From: Blepharisma japonicum
Lineage: Eukaryota > Ciliophora > Heterotrichea > Heterotrichida > Blepharismidae
NCBI GenBank assembly: GCA_949751835.1
Contig: CATKHK010000052.1
Location: 248,001 to 312,000, forward strand
DNA length: 64,000 nt
Reading direction: 5' to 3'
Of this stretch, positions 20,699-31,377 are shown piece by piece. Numbering within the stretch: the stretch's first letter is position 1; each line of letters begins with the position of its first letter. Both the position numbers and the translations under genes were made by a program. The notes beneath the pieces are model-generated. The model saw only the letters and a program-made list of their open reading frames with translations. It did not search any database and was not told where the DNA came from.

Positions 20699-20982
20699 TT
20701 TATATTTAAATTTTAACTGAAAAAGATGAAAAATTTAGGTAATGCTTTTAAAAATAGAAGAAATACATTTTTGGCAACTAATGGATAACTTTTTAATTAA
20801 TAAATTAGGAATTAAGAGTTATTCCAAGATTTTTATATATAATTATATCTTTAATTAATCAAAAGTATATGATAGGTTAGGTGTCTGATAACTATAATAA
20901 ATAATAAATTTTAACAAACTGATTTATTAAATTTTCGAAATTTTAATAATTAACCAGAATAGCACCAATTAAAGCAAAATGG
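20699..20982. promoter_or_regulatory. Divergent upstream region of Cdd1-like and Ca2+ pump genes
   Basis: A 284-bp AT-rich segment between two genes transcribed away from each other, so it should carry both promoters. I cannot point to defined boxes. Confidence 0.4.
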
Positions 20983-23900
20983 ATGGACGTCATAATTTTA
21001 ATGGAGCCATTATTAGAAGGACTAGATTCTGACATCTCTCAAAACAGCCAAAAATTACAAATTTCTCCCGAAAAACTAAACGAGATGTTCATACTTGATA
21101 ACATAAAATCCAATAAAAGCTCACAGTTATTAGAAGAACTTGGCCATATCGATGGTCTTTGCAAAAATCTTTACACTGATAAGAAAAAAGGGATAAATAT
21201 GAATGATGAATTAACTAGCGAAAGAATAAAGATATACGGAGATAATAAGCCAATTGAAAGAAAAAAGGTATCATTTTTCAAATTACTATGAGATGCTTTA
21301 GATGACACAATTTTAAGGATACTAATAATTGCTGCCACAGTATCCTTAATTATTGGAATTATAGAAGAGCCTAGTGAAGGCTGGCTTGAAGGGACCGCAA
21401 TTTTAGTAGCTGTAATTATAGTTGTATTAGTTACAGCTATAAATAACTATATCAAAGAAATTCAGTTTAGAAAACTTGACCAAGCTGCCCAGATGAGGCT
21501 TATAACAGTAAAAAGAGAAGAAAACCATAGAACAGATAAACAAATTTCAATTTTTGATTTATTGGTAGGAGATATTATAAAAATTGGAAGTGGCGATATT
21601 ATTCCTGCTGACTCAGTTCTTATTGAATCAAATAACATCATAGCAGACGAAAGCTCAATGACTGGAGAATCAGATAACGTTAATAAAGGCTATGGCGAAG
21701 ACGAATCCCCATTTTTAATTTCAGGGTCACAAATTACAGATGGCTCTGGAACTGCTTTAGTTCTCGCTGTCGGAAAAAATAGTTTTCAAGGAAAAAACTA
21801 TGAAATGTTGCAGCAAGAAGAAACAGATGAAACCCCACTTCAGCAGAAACTTAATTGGATTGCTTTTGGGATTGGAAAAGTTGGCCTTGCTGTTGCAATT
21901 TTGACATTTTTGGTTCTAATAATATATCTAATTATTGATGTAGCAGAAGATGGATGGGTTGAAGAAACATGGTCAAGGCTAATATCAGATTTTATTATTT
22001 CAATCACTATTATTGTTGTTGCTGTTCCTGAAGGGCTTCCTTTAGCTGTAACTTTAAGCTTAGCTTATTCTGTAAATCAAATGAAGCAGCAAAATAACTT
22101 AGTCCGACACTTAGATGCTTCAGAAACAATGGGCCAAGCTACTAATATTTGTACAGATAAAACAGGGACTTTGACACAAAATATTATGGAGGTGGTTTCA
22201 ATATACACGCAAAGCCAAAAATTTGATAATGGCTTCAATCTTAAAGAAAATACAAGAAATATGCTAATAGAGCATTGTTGCTTTAATTCAACAGCAAGCA
22301 TTTCAGTTCATGAAAATAAAGAAACCTTCACTGGGTCTAGAACAGAAATCGCTTTATTAAAGCTTGTCAAAAAATTTGGCGCCCAATATGAAGAAATAAG
22401 AGATTCTACCGAAATTTTTTTCCAAGTCCCATTTTCTTCAAAAACCAAAAAAATGGTCACAGTCATTGAAAAAAATGATTGCTATTTAATTTTAGTAAAA
22501 GGTGCAAGTGAAGCTGTTTTAGAATGCTGCGATACTTATTGGAATAAAGAAGAAAAAGATGAAGCCATTAGTGGAGAAATGAAAAATGAAATAAATAAAA
22601 TAATTTCTGGGTATGCACAGAAGGCATTGAGGACTTTAACAATGGCTTATAAAAAGGTGGATAAAAATTTTTCTATTAAAGAAAATGTGGAAAATCTGAC
22701 AGAAAGTTTGACCTTGCTAGCAATAATTGGAATCGAAGACCCACTAAGAGATGAAGTCCCAGACGCAGTAAAAAAGTGCCAAAATGCAGGAATTATTGTA
22801 AGGATGGTAACAGGCGATAACAGGGATACTGCAGTTTCTATTGCAAAAAGATGTAATATTTTGCCTGAAGACTATATCGATAATGAAGAGGATACAGTTA
22901 TGCTGGGGTCAGAATTTAGAGAAAGATCAGGATATTTACTAAATGAATCAGACAATTCAAGGGCAGAATCCCAGAATATCCAAAAACAAGAAAAATTGAT
23001 TGTAGGGAATTTTGAAGAATTTAAAAAAATTATTAAAAAATTAAGAGTTTTAGCACGATCATCCCCTGAAGATAAATTTATTTTAATCACAGGCCTAAGA
23101 CAAATGAATGAAATTGTAGCTGTAACTGGTGACGGCACCAATGATGCCCCAGCTTTAAAAAAATCAAATGTAGGGTTCGCTATGCACCAAGCTGGAACTC
23201 AGCTAGCTCAACAAGCTTCAGATATAATTCTACTTGATGATAATTTTGCTTCTATAGTAACAGCAGTATTATGAGGAAGAAATATTTATGAATGTATCAG
23301 TAAGTTTATACAATTTCAATTAACTGTTAATATAGTAGCACTTATACTTTCCTTTGTTGGGGCTATAGTATTACATCGAGCACCATTAACAGCGGTTCAA
23401 ATGCTTTGGGTTAATCTGATTATGGACACTTTTGCAGCTTTGGCTTTGGCTACTGAACCACCTGATATTAAACTTCTTGAGAAAAAACCAATAAAATCAA
23501 CTGATTCTTTATTAACACCTGATATGTTGAAAAATATTATTGCACAAGTTATTTTCCAATGCACTTGCCTTTTTATTATTTTATTTTTAATGCCAGTTGT
23601 CATTGACATGTCGACAGGGACACATTTTACCATATTTTTTAATACTTTTGTATTTCTGCAGATTTTTAATGAAATTAATTGCAGGAAAGTAAAATCTGAA
23701 GAAAAAAATGTATTCAAAGGAATAACGAAAAATTGAATATTTTTAGGGATTATAATTGGGACAGTGATAATTCAGATAGTATTAGTGCAATTTGGAGGGC
23801 AGCCGGTAAATACAGTCCCTTTGACATTTCTCGAGCATCTGTTTTGTATTTTTATTGGAACCGGTGCTTTAAAAATTGGAATTTTAGTAAGGTTTTTGCC

Positions 23901-24066
23901 ATCCCCAAAGTTTGATTTTTTAAAATTTTCTGAAGAGCCACTTAAGAGAGATATTTATGAAAAAAAAATCACTGGGTTTATCAGAAGGAGGACTAGGAAA
24001 TTTAGCAAGAAAAACAAAAGCAAGTCAATGAGCGAGATTGAGAGACAAACAAGTATAGAAGTTTAA
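20983..24066 (+). CDS. Plasma-membrane-type Ca2+-transporting P-type ATPase (P2B)
   Basis: Protein of 1027 aa in a single frame with TGA as Trp. P-type landmarks: TGES (227-230), PEGLP (349-353), the phosphorylated Asp in ICTDKTGT (D392), KGASE in the nucleotide-binding domain, and VTGDGTNDAPAL (D717 in GDGTND). About ten membrane helices are present, including LWVNLIMDTFAALALATEPP, the M6 signature of P2B pumps. The short basic C-tail (RRRTRKFSKKNKSKS) could be a regulatory, calmodulin-binding-like region, but a classic site is not clear. The pump exports Ca2+ at plasma membrane or alveolar/vacuolar membranes. A second ATG six codons on could be the real start. Confidence 0.95.
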
Positions 24067-24513
24067 ATTAAAAATGATTTATTTTTATAAATAAAAATTA
24101 AACAAAGGGTAAATTTTTAATAATGCTTGCTTGGGCTTTAAAGTAAAAATAAAATAATTTTTTTCCTTTAATAACATTAAAATATTATCAATATCTTAAA
24201 TATCAAGTCTAATTATAGATTTAATTATTAAACAAAATAAAACTTTCAATTCTCTATTAAGAAAAATATTTTTGAATTTTTTATAATAATTTCTCTATTT
24301 TTATAATTAGGATTTATCATTTTTTCAAAAAATTTTAGAATCTCTCTATAATTAGTTTCAATTTTGTCTCTTTATTTCTTAATATATTAATATATGAAAA
24401 TATTGAACAAAAATTCAATTCTGAACTTTTAATCATGATTTCCATATTACAATTTTCCTCTATGTAAGGACAATAAGAAAAATTTGGGAGATTATTCTAA
24501 ATTAAGTTAATTA
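24067..24513. other. AT-rich spacer
   Basis: About 445 bp between convergent genes. It is extremely AT-rich with oligo-A/T runs; I see nothing coding. Confidence 0.4.
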
Positions 24514-24750
24514 TTAAACAGCTGATACCGTGGTATCAATATGATGCAAGGAAAGGTTACTTCTATCTCCTTTTCGTTTGGTTCGTTTTTGATACAGAGA
24601 ATTTGACTTGATATCGAGCTTCATTGAATTTTTTTCATAATGATTTCCTTCCAATACAGCTTTTTTGGCAGTCCTAGCTGGCTGTTGGGCTGGAGGTATA
24701 ATACTCGTGCACACTCTACTTGCGGACTGGCTGCAACAGTTAATTCCCAT
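24514..24750 (-). CDS. Small protein with dual acylation signal
   Basis: Protein of 78 aa starting MGINCCSQSA. Gly2 plus Cys5/Cys6 fits N-myristoylation with palmitoylation. The remainder is basic and Ser-rich (KRTKRKGDRSNLS) with no domain. Length is short but the start context, the basic composition and a TAA stop support a real gene. Function unknown; a peripheral membrane protein is likely. Confidence 0.55.
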   Translation of the reverse strand: MGINCCSQSASRVCTSIIPPAQQPARTAKKAVLEGNHYEKNSMKLDIKSNSLYQKRTKRKGDRSNLSLHHIDTTVSAV

Positions 24751-25212
24751 AAATTAATATAAAGACTATTGGGTTTCTATTACTAAATAAGATAAATTTC
24801 GTGCATTTAAACTTGCAAGAGGCTGAGATTTTTCTAATTTAAACAAAATTTAGTTGAATCATTAAGTTTCCATATATTAATCATATCATTAAGTATAATC
24901 TAAGTTTATTTCTTTCGGTTAATGAATTTTCCAAACTTTTAATTTCCAGTTATAGTTACTACTTAAAGCGGACTTTTAACTTTAAATGTTTATTTTTGCT
25001 ATTTTTTCACATTGAAAAATTATGTTTTTAATCTAGAAAGCTGTATTATGATTATTGCTAAAGCCTAGTATCGCTTTTATTCACCCTGAACTATAAAATG
25101 CATCAGTTGCTTTCACCATTTTTGCTATAGGAATTATTGACATAAGCTGGAAGGTTGCTGTTAGTCTATATCGTGACTTAAAAGTGGGTATGGGCTATAC
25201 ACCAAAAAAATT
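24751..25212. other. Spacer with a coding-like minus-strand stretch
   Basis: Mostly AT-rich. From 25033 to about 25206 the minus strand stays open with near-genic composition and contains an ATG at 25143 giving a 36-aa frame (start MSIIPIAKMVKATDAF). It is in the same frame as the Spartan gene upstream, from which two TAG codons separate it. It may be a lost 3' extension of that gene or a tiny independent gene; I cannot decide. Confidence 0.3.
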
Positions 25213-25852
25213 CTATTTATTTTCAGTTTTTACTCTCTCTTTATTGTCATTTTTAAAAAATTTTGTAATTTTTGTTGCCTCTTCTTTCTTCTTTTTCTTA
25301 GGAGTTGGCTCAGCAATTTTCGTATATTTCCCTCCACACTTTTTCTGATGTTCATTTCCTATTTTAAATTTTACATCAAGGATCTTTATCTGAAGGTGGC
25401 CTGTTCATAGCTCGTTTTACTAGTCCATAATAAGGCTTCCAATTTTGGCAAGGACCGTCGCATTTTCATATATGTTTCCTATAAAAATCTACTTCATCAT
25501 GAAAAGAATGATAAATTGTAATATTAAGCCCTGTAATAGCATTTATTGTAATCATAATATCTTGAAAAGCAGGACCATGACCATCTCTACCTGATTCAAT
25601 GTGCATTATTCATAAATAAGCATGTATCATTTCATGGATTAATGTTTCTTTTAGCTCGGAGATTGAGCGGTATTTTAAAAGGGGTTCAGAAAGCTTGATA
25701 GTGATTAATCCGTCTTTATAACAGCATAAGCCTGCGCATAAGGTCATTCTTTTGCTTCAAATTAATTCAACAACTCCTAATTTTCCTTCAAAAAATTGTA
25801 CATCAAATGTTTGAAATAAATCATAAATATCAGGAAACTCGAGCTCTTCCAT
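25213..25852 (-). CDS. SPRTN: Spartan (SPRTN) DNA-protein-crosslink metalloprotease, one 16-nt intron
   Basis: Protein of 207 aa. Exons are 25375-25852 and 25213-25358; the intron GTAAAATTTAAAATAG (25359-25374) splits a TGA Trp codon as T|GA. The SprT domain has the zinc site HEMIH (73-77) and the third ligand in DGHGPAF (H92), followed by KCDGPCQ, VKRAMNRPPS and DPWWNEHQKKCGGKYTKI, the full Spartan order. The Lys-rich tail contains ATKITKFF (187-194), which resembles a PCNA-binding PIP box. Spartan degrades proteins crosslinked to DNA during replication. A UBZ finger, found in animal SPRTN, is absent. Confidence 0.93.
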
Positions 25853-26292
25853 AAAGTTTATTTAATTTCAAAATTAATAAAATAGCAATCTGACTTACGA
25901 TTTACTATAAATCATACTATCATGAATAATTTGCACTTTAAAGATATTTTTTATTGAATATTTATCCAATAATATGCTATTATTTTTTAATTTTCCACAA
26001 AATTATTCGAATTTTATTCGTGAATAAATTCCTTAAATTGATTTTAATTTCTTGCACATAATAAAATCACTTATTTTTTGCATAATTTCACTAATTCTTA
26101 TACTAATACTTTCATTTATTTTTTATCTTATATATTTAACCTTTTAATATTGATTAATATACTAAGATTTTTATCTAAGCCTTTATAAAAATCATTGCTG
26201 ATTATATAATAGTTTCTTTAATAAATTAATATTAATCTTTACAAGTAAGTTATCAAATTTATCCATTTTCACATGTTTAATAGTAATAAGCT
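25853..26292. promoter_or_regulatory. Divergent upstream region, very AT-rich
   Basis: A 440-bp spacer between Spartan (minus) and chitin synthase (plus). It should contain both promoters. I see only AT-rich sequence, with no distinct motif. Confidence 0.4.
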
Positions 26293-28671
26293 ATGCTTCA
26301 TGTCGGCATGAAATTGCATGGAAAACCTATCAATTCAGAAAGCGCAATAGTCTCTCCTAAAGAAAATAACTCAGAAATGATATATCAGCCTATGAAACTC
26401 GTAAAGGAAATGACGATCACTCAATATGAAAACAAAGAATTCAAAAGTCTCAAAGGAGTGAGTGGCTTAAAATGAATTGAGCCAGATTCAAATTTTCGCG
26501 AAAGCATTTTTAGAAATTTAATATATACTGGCCAAGAAATAAAAGTAGAGTTCCTTATTGTGGTCAGCATGTATAACGAAGACATGAAAAATTTTATTGA
26601 TACAATGCAAGGAATTTCAGAAAATCTTGATTATTTCGTACGAGCTGGAATTCCAACAGAAAAAGTTTGCGCAGTTGTTATAGTTGATGGAATGAGTGCA
26701 TTCCTTGAAACTTATAACAAGCAAAAACGCTATTTTAAACAATTTTTTAATGAGAAACAAATCAAAAGCTTCTTCAAAGTGGAAAATTTATTAGAATGCA
26801 AAATTCCTAATGAAAATGAAGACGACGAATTTGCCCATTGCTTCATGAAAACTCATTATTTTGCGAAAAGTGAGCATGGGCTGCAGATGATTTTCTGTGT
26901 AAAACAGAAAAATAAACGAAAATTAAATACACATTTATGATTTTTTGGTGGATTTTGTGAAATGCTTCAACCGAAGTATGTTATGCTACTTGATGTAGGA
27001 ACAAAGCCATTAGAAAAATCTTTGTTTCATTTATATGAAGCTATGGAAACTGATAAAAGGATTGCTGGGTGCTGCGGAGAAATCACTGTCATGAATCCAA
27101 ATTTTTGGAATATGATTGAAATGGCTCAATTAGTTGAGTATAAAATTACACACATGTTTGATAAAGCCCTTGAAAGTGTTATCGGTTATATAACAGTTTT
27201 ACCTGGCGCTTTCAGTGCCTATAGGTGAGATGCCTTACAAGGTGATCCTTTATGGGAAGACTATTTTAAGTCAATTTGCCACCCTTACTTAATGGATGCT
27301 TTTCATTCAAATATATATCTAGCTGAGGATAGAGTCCTTTGCTTAGCACTAGCAAACAAAAAAAGCTGCAGTTATCTCTTAAGATACGTAAAAAATTCTG
27401 TTGCTGAAACTGATGTTCCTGACAAGCTCTCTAATTTAATAGCCCAAAGGCGCCGATGAATAAATGGGTCATGGTTTGCATTAATAGATGCCTTAAGAAG
27501 AGCTGGGGTTATCTATGAATCAGATCATAGTTTTTTAAGGAAATTCTGTTTTACTGTCCAAATGGTTTATTATTTCATTAATATAGTATTTTCATGGTTT
27601 ATGGTAGGTACTTTTTTTTTGATTTTTACTATGATAATGAGAAGATTTTTTGATGGGAACCAAGCACCTTCAGTTGCTGCGGAATGGTTAATTAAAGCTT
27701 ACGAAGTTATCATCATTGTAATTATTTATATGTCGCTTGGGGTTAAACCTCGAAGGGTGGAAAAAGCTTTTAAATTGATTTCTTATAGCTATGGGATTTT
27801 TATGATTTTTTCTTTAATTATGCTATTGCTTTTTATTTTGCAAGAATTAAACGATTTTGGATGACTTTTATTTTTAGCTTTAGGAGGGATTGCTGTATTT
27901 ACAATCATTTCATTCCTAAATGGCTCTGCTATTACAATGGCAAAAGGGGCATTTCATTTTATATTGATGTCTCCTACATATGTCAATATTTTTATGATTT
28001 ATGCTATATGCAATATTCACGACTGCACTTGGGGTAATAGGCCAGACCAAATGAACAATGAAGAAAAAAATCGTCTAGAAGAATTTGAAGAATTTAGGAC
28101 AAGATGGGTTATTTTGTGATCTTTTAGTAATATCATTTTTGGCTATTACTTAAATATTGTAGATGAAGACTCAATTCAAGGCTCAGAAACCTCAACATGA
28201 TTTATATTTGGAATCGTTTTTTCAGGTTCAGTTGTATTAATTATAAGATTTTTTGGTGCATTGATATATATTATCCAAGAAAATTTTTTCAAAGGGAAAT
28301 TAAAGCTTGAAGAAAAGAAAAAAATTTTTCCACAAAGAAAATCTTTATACAAGGCTGAAGAATACTTGCAGAATATTTTGGACACAACCCAAAATGTCCA
28401 TGATGGTGATAAAAGCGCTGAAGGATTATTATCTTTTGATAATTTAGCAGGAGAGAATAGTCACGAAAACCAATTGATGACTTCAGTTTCCACTATAAAA
28501 GCCCAAAGAAAATTATATGGAGTCAGTCTTGAAGAATTATCTGATGCCACTAATATTTATAAAGATGACTTAAAAATGATAGAATCAGGCGTAAAAATTC
28601 CATCAGCAGAAGAATTAGAAACCATAAAATCCGGACTATGCAGAATTTCTGGAGATATGAAAATAGACTAA
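26293..28671 (+). CDS. Chitin synthase (GT2) with unusual C-terminal helical tail
   Basis: Protein of 792 aa in one frame with TGA as Trp. GT2 landmarks: VVSMYNED, VIVDGMSAF, MLLDVGTKP, PGAFSAYR-W, AEDR (E345-D346) and IAQRRRWINGSW. The Trp of QRRRW is W389, encoded by a TGA at 27457-27459. About six to seven membrane helices follow. After the last helix is a cytosolic tail, and residues 734-783 (YGVSLEELSDATNIYKDDLK, then MIESGVKIPSAEELE) have the spacing of a cro/XRE helix-turn-helix. The enzyme polymerises GlcNAc from UDP-GlcNAc into chitin; heterotrichs and other ciliates use chitin in cyst walls. The tail may be regulatory (inference). Confidence 0.93.
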
Positions 28672-28850
28672 CCATAAATCTTTAATAACACATAATTTCA
28701 TTTATAACAACTTTTATGAAAATCCTCTTTTTTATTAAGATATTTCACTATAATTTTTCTCCAAATCTTGTATATAATTAACAGATTTTATGTTGAGGCT
28801 TCATTTTCATATCCATTCATATTGAAAAACAGCTAGTAAACAAATATAAA

Positions 28851-29474
28851 ATGTCGGATTACGAGAGACTCCAAGAAAAGGCTGGTCACGCTTTTGAAGA
28901 AGCCACAAAGCTTCTTAACGATCGCAGCAGCTGGGTAGAAGTCTCTTCTGACCAAAATGCAACTGTAAGCAAAATTATGACTGAAGGTGGAATCAACGCA
29001 TTAAAAGTAGAATGCTTTTTCAATGGAAATTGTGAAGCCTCTGCCAACTATGCCTACAGCCACTGGGAAGAAATGGAGCTTACCCTTGGAGACATGATGG
29101 CTGATATGAGAGTTTTGCAGACCTTTGAGGACGGAAGCAAACTTAGGATTGAAAAAACCAAGCCAATGGGCCCAGTTTCACCTAGAGAAGCTTATATTTA
29201 TTCTTGCAAGCAGCAATTAGATGAAAACACCCATGCACTTTTAGCGACAAGCTCACCACTTGAGCATCCTTTAGCTGAAGGCTTTGTGAGGCCAGAAATT
29301 TCCTTCGCTCTTCAATTATTCCAACCTGTAGGAGGGGATCTGTCTAAGACGAACTTGACAATTATTGAATTGGTAGATCCAAGAGGGAATATTCCTACCG
29401 TGATTATCAATCATGTGATCACAGACAGAGTTGCATTCTACACCAAGCTAGTCGAGCATCTAAAATCTCGCTAA
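28851..29474 (+). CDS. START-domain lipid-binding protein
   Basis: Protein of 207 aa consisting of one START domain and little else. It begins with an amphipathic helix (residues 5-25). Family features include a central FNGNCEASANYAYSHWEEM segment, RIEKTKPMGPVSPREAYIY and the C-terminal helix VITDRVAFYTKLVEHL that closes the lipid pocket. No signal peptide or membrane helix, so a soluble lipid-transfer role is likely; the ligand cannot be inferred. The gene has higher GC content than its neighbours, suggesting good expression (inference). Confidence 0.8.
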   Translation: MSDYERLQEKAGHAFEEATKLLNDRSSWVEVSSDQNATVSKIMTEGGINALKVECFFNGNCEASANYAYSHWEEMELTLGDMMADMRVLQTFEDGSKLRIEKTKPMGPVSPREAYIYSCKQQLDENTHALLATSSPLEHPLAEGFVRPEISFALQLFQPVGGDLSKTNLTIIELVDPRGNIPTVIINHVITDRVAFYTKLVEHLKSR

Positions 29475-29506
29475 TCTTAATTAAATCGCATTATTTAAAA
29501 ATAATT

Positions 29507-30625
29507 ATGGAAGACGGCAATGATTCTGTATATATTGACGAACAGCTAAAAGACTCATTAAAACGCCAAGTAAAAAGTATTTAGATTATTGAAATCAAAA
29601 AAGAAATTATTGAAGAAAAAGCCAAACTGAAAAGCAAAGATCTTGAATTAAGAAGAAAAATCGATCACAATAAAGCTCAAGAAATTTTGAAAACATTGAA
29701 AATTAAAAAAAAATCAGCAGATTTGAAGCATTATTTGGAGGAGTCACAGAAACAGTGAATTTTGGACTTCAATCTTGCGTATAATATTATACAAGTGAGG
29801 TATATTTAGACTGCAAAAATAATGTGTAAGAGAAATCATATTGGGAGAGTCAATAACTTAACGAAACTTTACAAGCTTCTCCTTCCAAGCTCTTTGATTT
29901 ATTCGAATTTAAAAGATTCTTCTAAACTCCATCCTGATAACAATAATGAATTGAAATTTTTGACTCTAGAAACTGAAGAAGAGCCCACAGAAGAAAAAAT
30001 GACGTTACTTGATGTAGAATTTACCCCAGCTTACACAGCCGGGCATCTTCAAGCTGTAATTAGAGGAGAGTGCTCAGATTTGTACACAGAAAGAAACAAT
30101 GAAGCTCAATATCTTGAAAATAAACTCCAAGCAATGAGATTTACGTTGAAAAATTTCATCAAAAAATTAAAAAGAAAAGATGAAATGGATATTTCTAAGG
30201 AAGAAAAAGTTGAAGATACTTGTATGGAAAACAGTCTGAATTTATCAGAAATAAATTCAGGACTTGCTAATTTTGATATCACAGTCAATGATCTATCATT
30301 TGTAGGAGAAGAACGGCTTGTCAGCTTGTCAATGCCTGAAATAGTTGGAAAACCTCAGTCAGGATTTCTATCATATAACGACTCGATTTTAGCTAATCTT
30401 AACGAGAAAAATGAATACGAGATTAAAAAATCGCCTACATTTTCTAATGATCATATAGAAGAAGAGCAATCCATTATCGATATTTCAAACATCCCAATTG
30501 CATTTAATGAAGATATTTCATTAGATTCTTTACTACACAACAGTAACCCTGAAATGAAAATTCCTCCAAAGCCAGAACAAAAATCTTGATTAAAATGTAT
30601 ATGCCCTTGCCTTTACAAAAAATAA
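29507..30625 (+). CDS. Unrecognised coiled-coil protein with Cys-rich end, two 15-nt introns
   Basis: Protein of 362 aa. Exons are 29507-29569, 29585-29794 and 29810-30625. The introns GTAAAAAGTATTTAG (29570-29584) and GTGAGGTATATTTAG (29795-29809) both lie at phase 0 and remove TAG stops. An N-terminal Lys/Glu-rich coiled coil (residues 15-75) is followed by an acidic Ser-rich region. The last residues, SWLKCICPCLYKK, carry three Cys next to hydrophobic and Lys residues, as in palmitoylated tails. Not recognised as any family. It lies 32 nt after the START gene stop, same strand. Confidence 0.7.
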
Positions 30626-31215
30626 TGAAATTTTAAATAATATTTAGCTATGCTTTAATATGGAGCTCAAATTCAATATCAGCCTATCTTAAAATAGTTG
30701 AAGAAAATCTGAATAATAAAACAAAAGACACTCAAAGCCAGCTCAATCAAAATGCTAGTAATCAATTATTAAATTTCCAACAGTTAACACTAAAAATCTA
30801 CTCTTTTGAACAGCGCTCATAATGACCCCTCACAGATCGAGATTCGAGAAAAATACTTATTTATGTAAGAAAATTCTGCTTCTAGCCCAGAATTTAATAA
30901 ATCTTATTAAAGAAACCTAGTATTATCATCATTCATCAATTTATTTCTCTGAAGAGATTAAAAATTGGACTAATTTTATCATTTATGACTGAAACCAAAA
31001 GAAAAGAATCAAAAAAGTTTGGAATTCAAGAACCAATAAACGATGACACATATGCCGTAGGAATGAGTTTTCTCCGAAACCATTCCTTTCCTATAATTTT
31101 GCAAAGAAAAATAGAAAAATCCTAATTAATGCAGAAAGAGCGTATTTAATTGAATCCACATTGGATAGATGAGCTTGCTTGGAAGAAACTAGCGCATTCA
31201 ATAATAATTAAGGAT
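30626..31215 (+). pseudogene. Decayed coding region
   Basis: Several coding-like stretches follow one another in different frames and are interrupted by TAA/TAG. Examples are AYLKIVEENLNNKTKDTQSQ (from about 30692), a 46-codon frame from the ATG at 30985 (MTETKRKESKKFGIQEP) and ERAYLIESTLDRWACLEETS (from about 31135). No short introns mend it. Interpretation: remains of one plus-strand gene of unknown family. The last 160 bp before the cullin stop are plain AT-rich DNA. Confidence 0.5.
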
Positions 31216-31377
31216 CCTTCTCATAATATTATATTATAAAGGAAAAGTCAATATTGGATGCCTAATAATTTTCCAAAAAAGCACTTTATAAGTTAGTTTA
31301 GACCAAAAAAAGATGATAAAAATTCAAAAATTAATAATGGCTATTCATAAAGTTTTATTTAATAATTTCCATATTAG

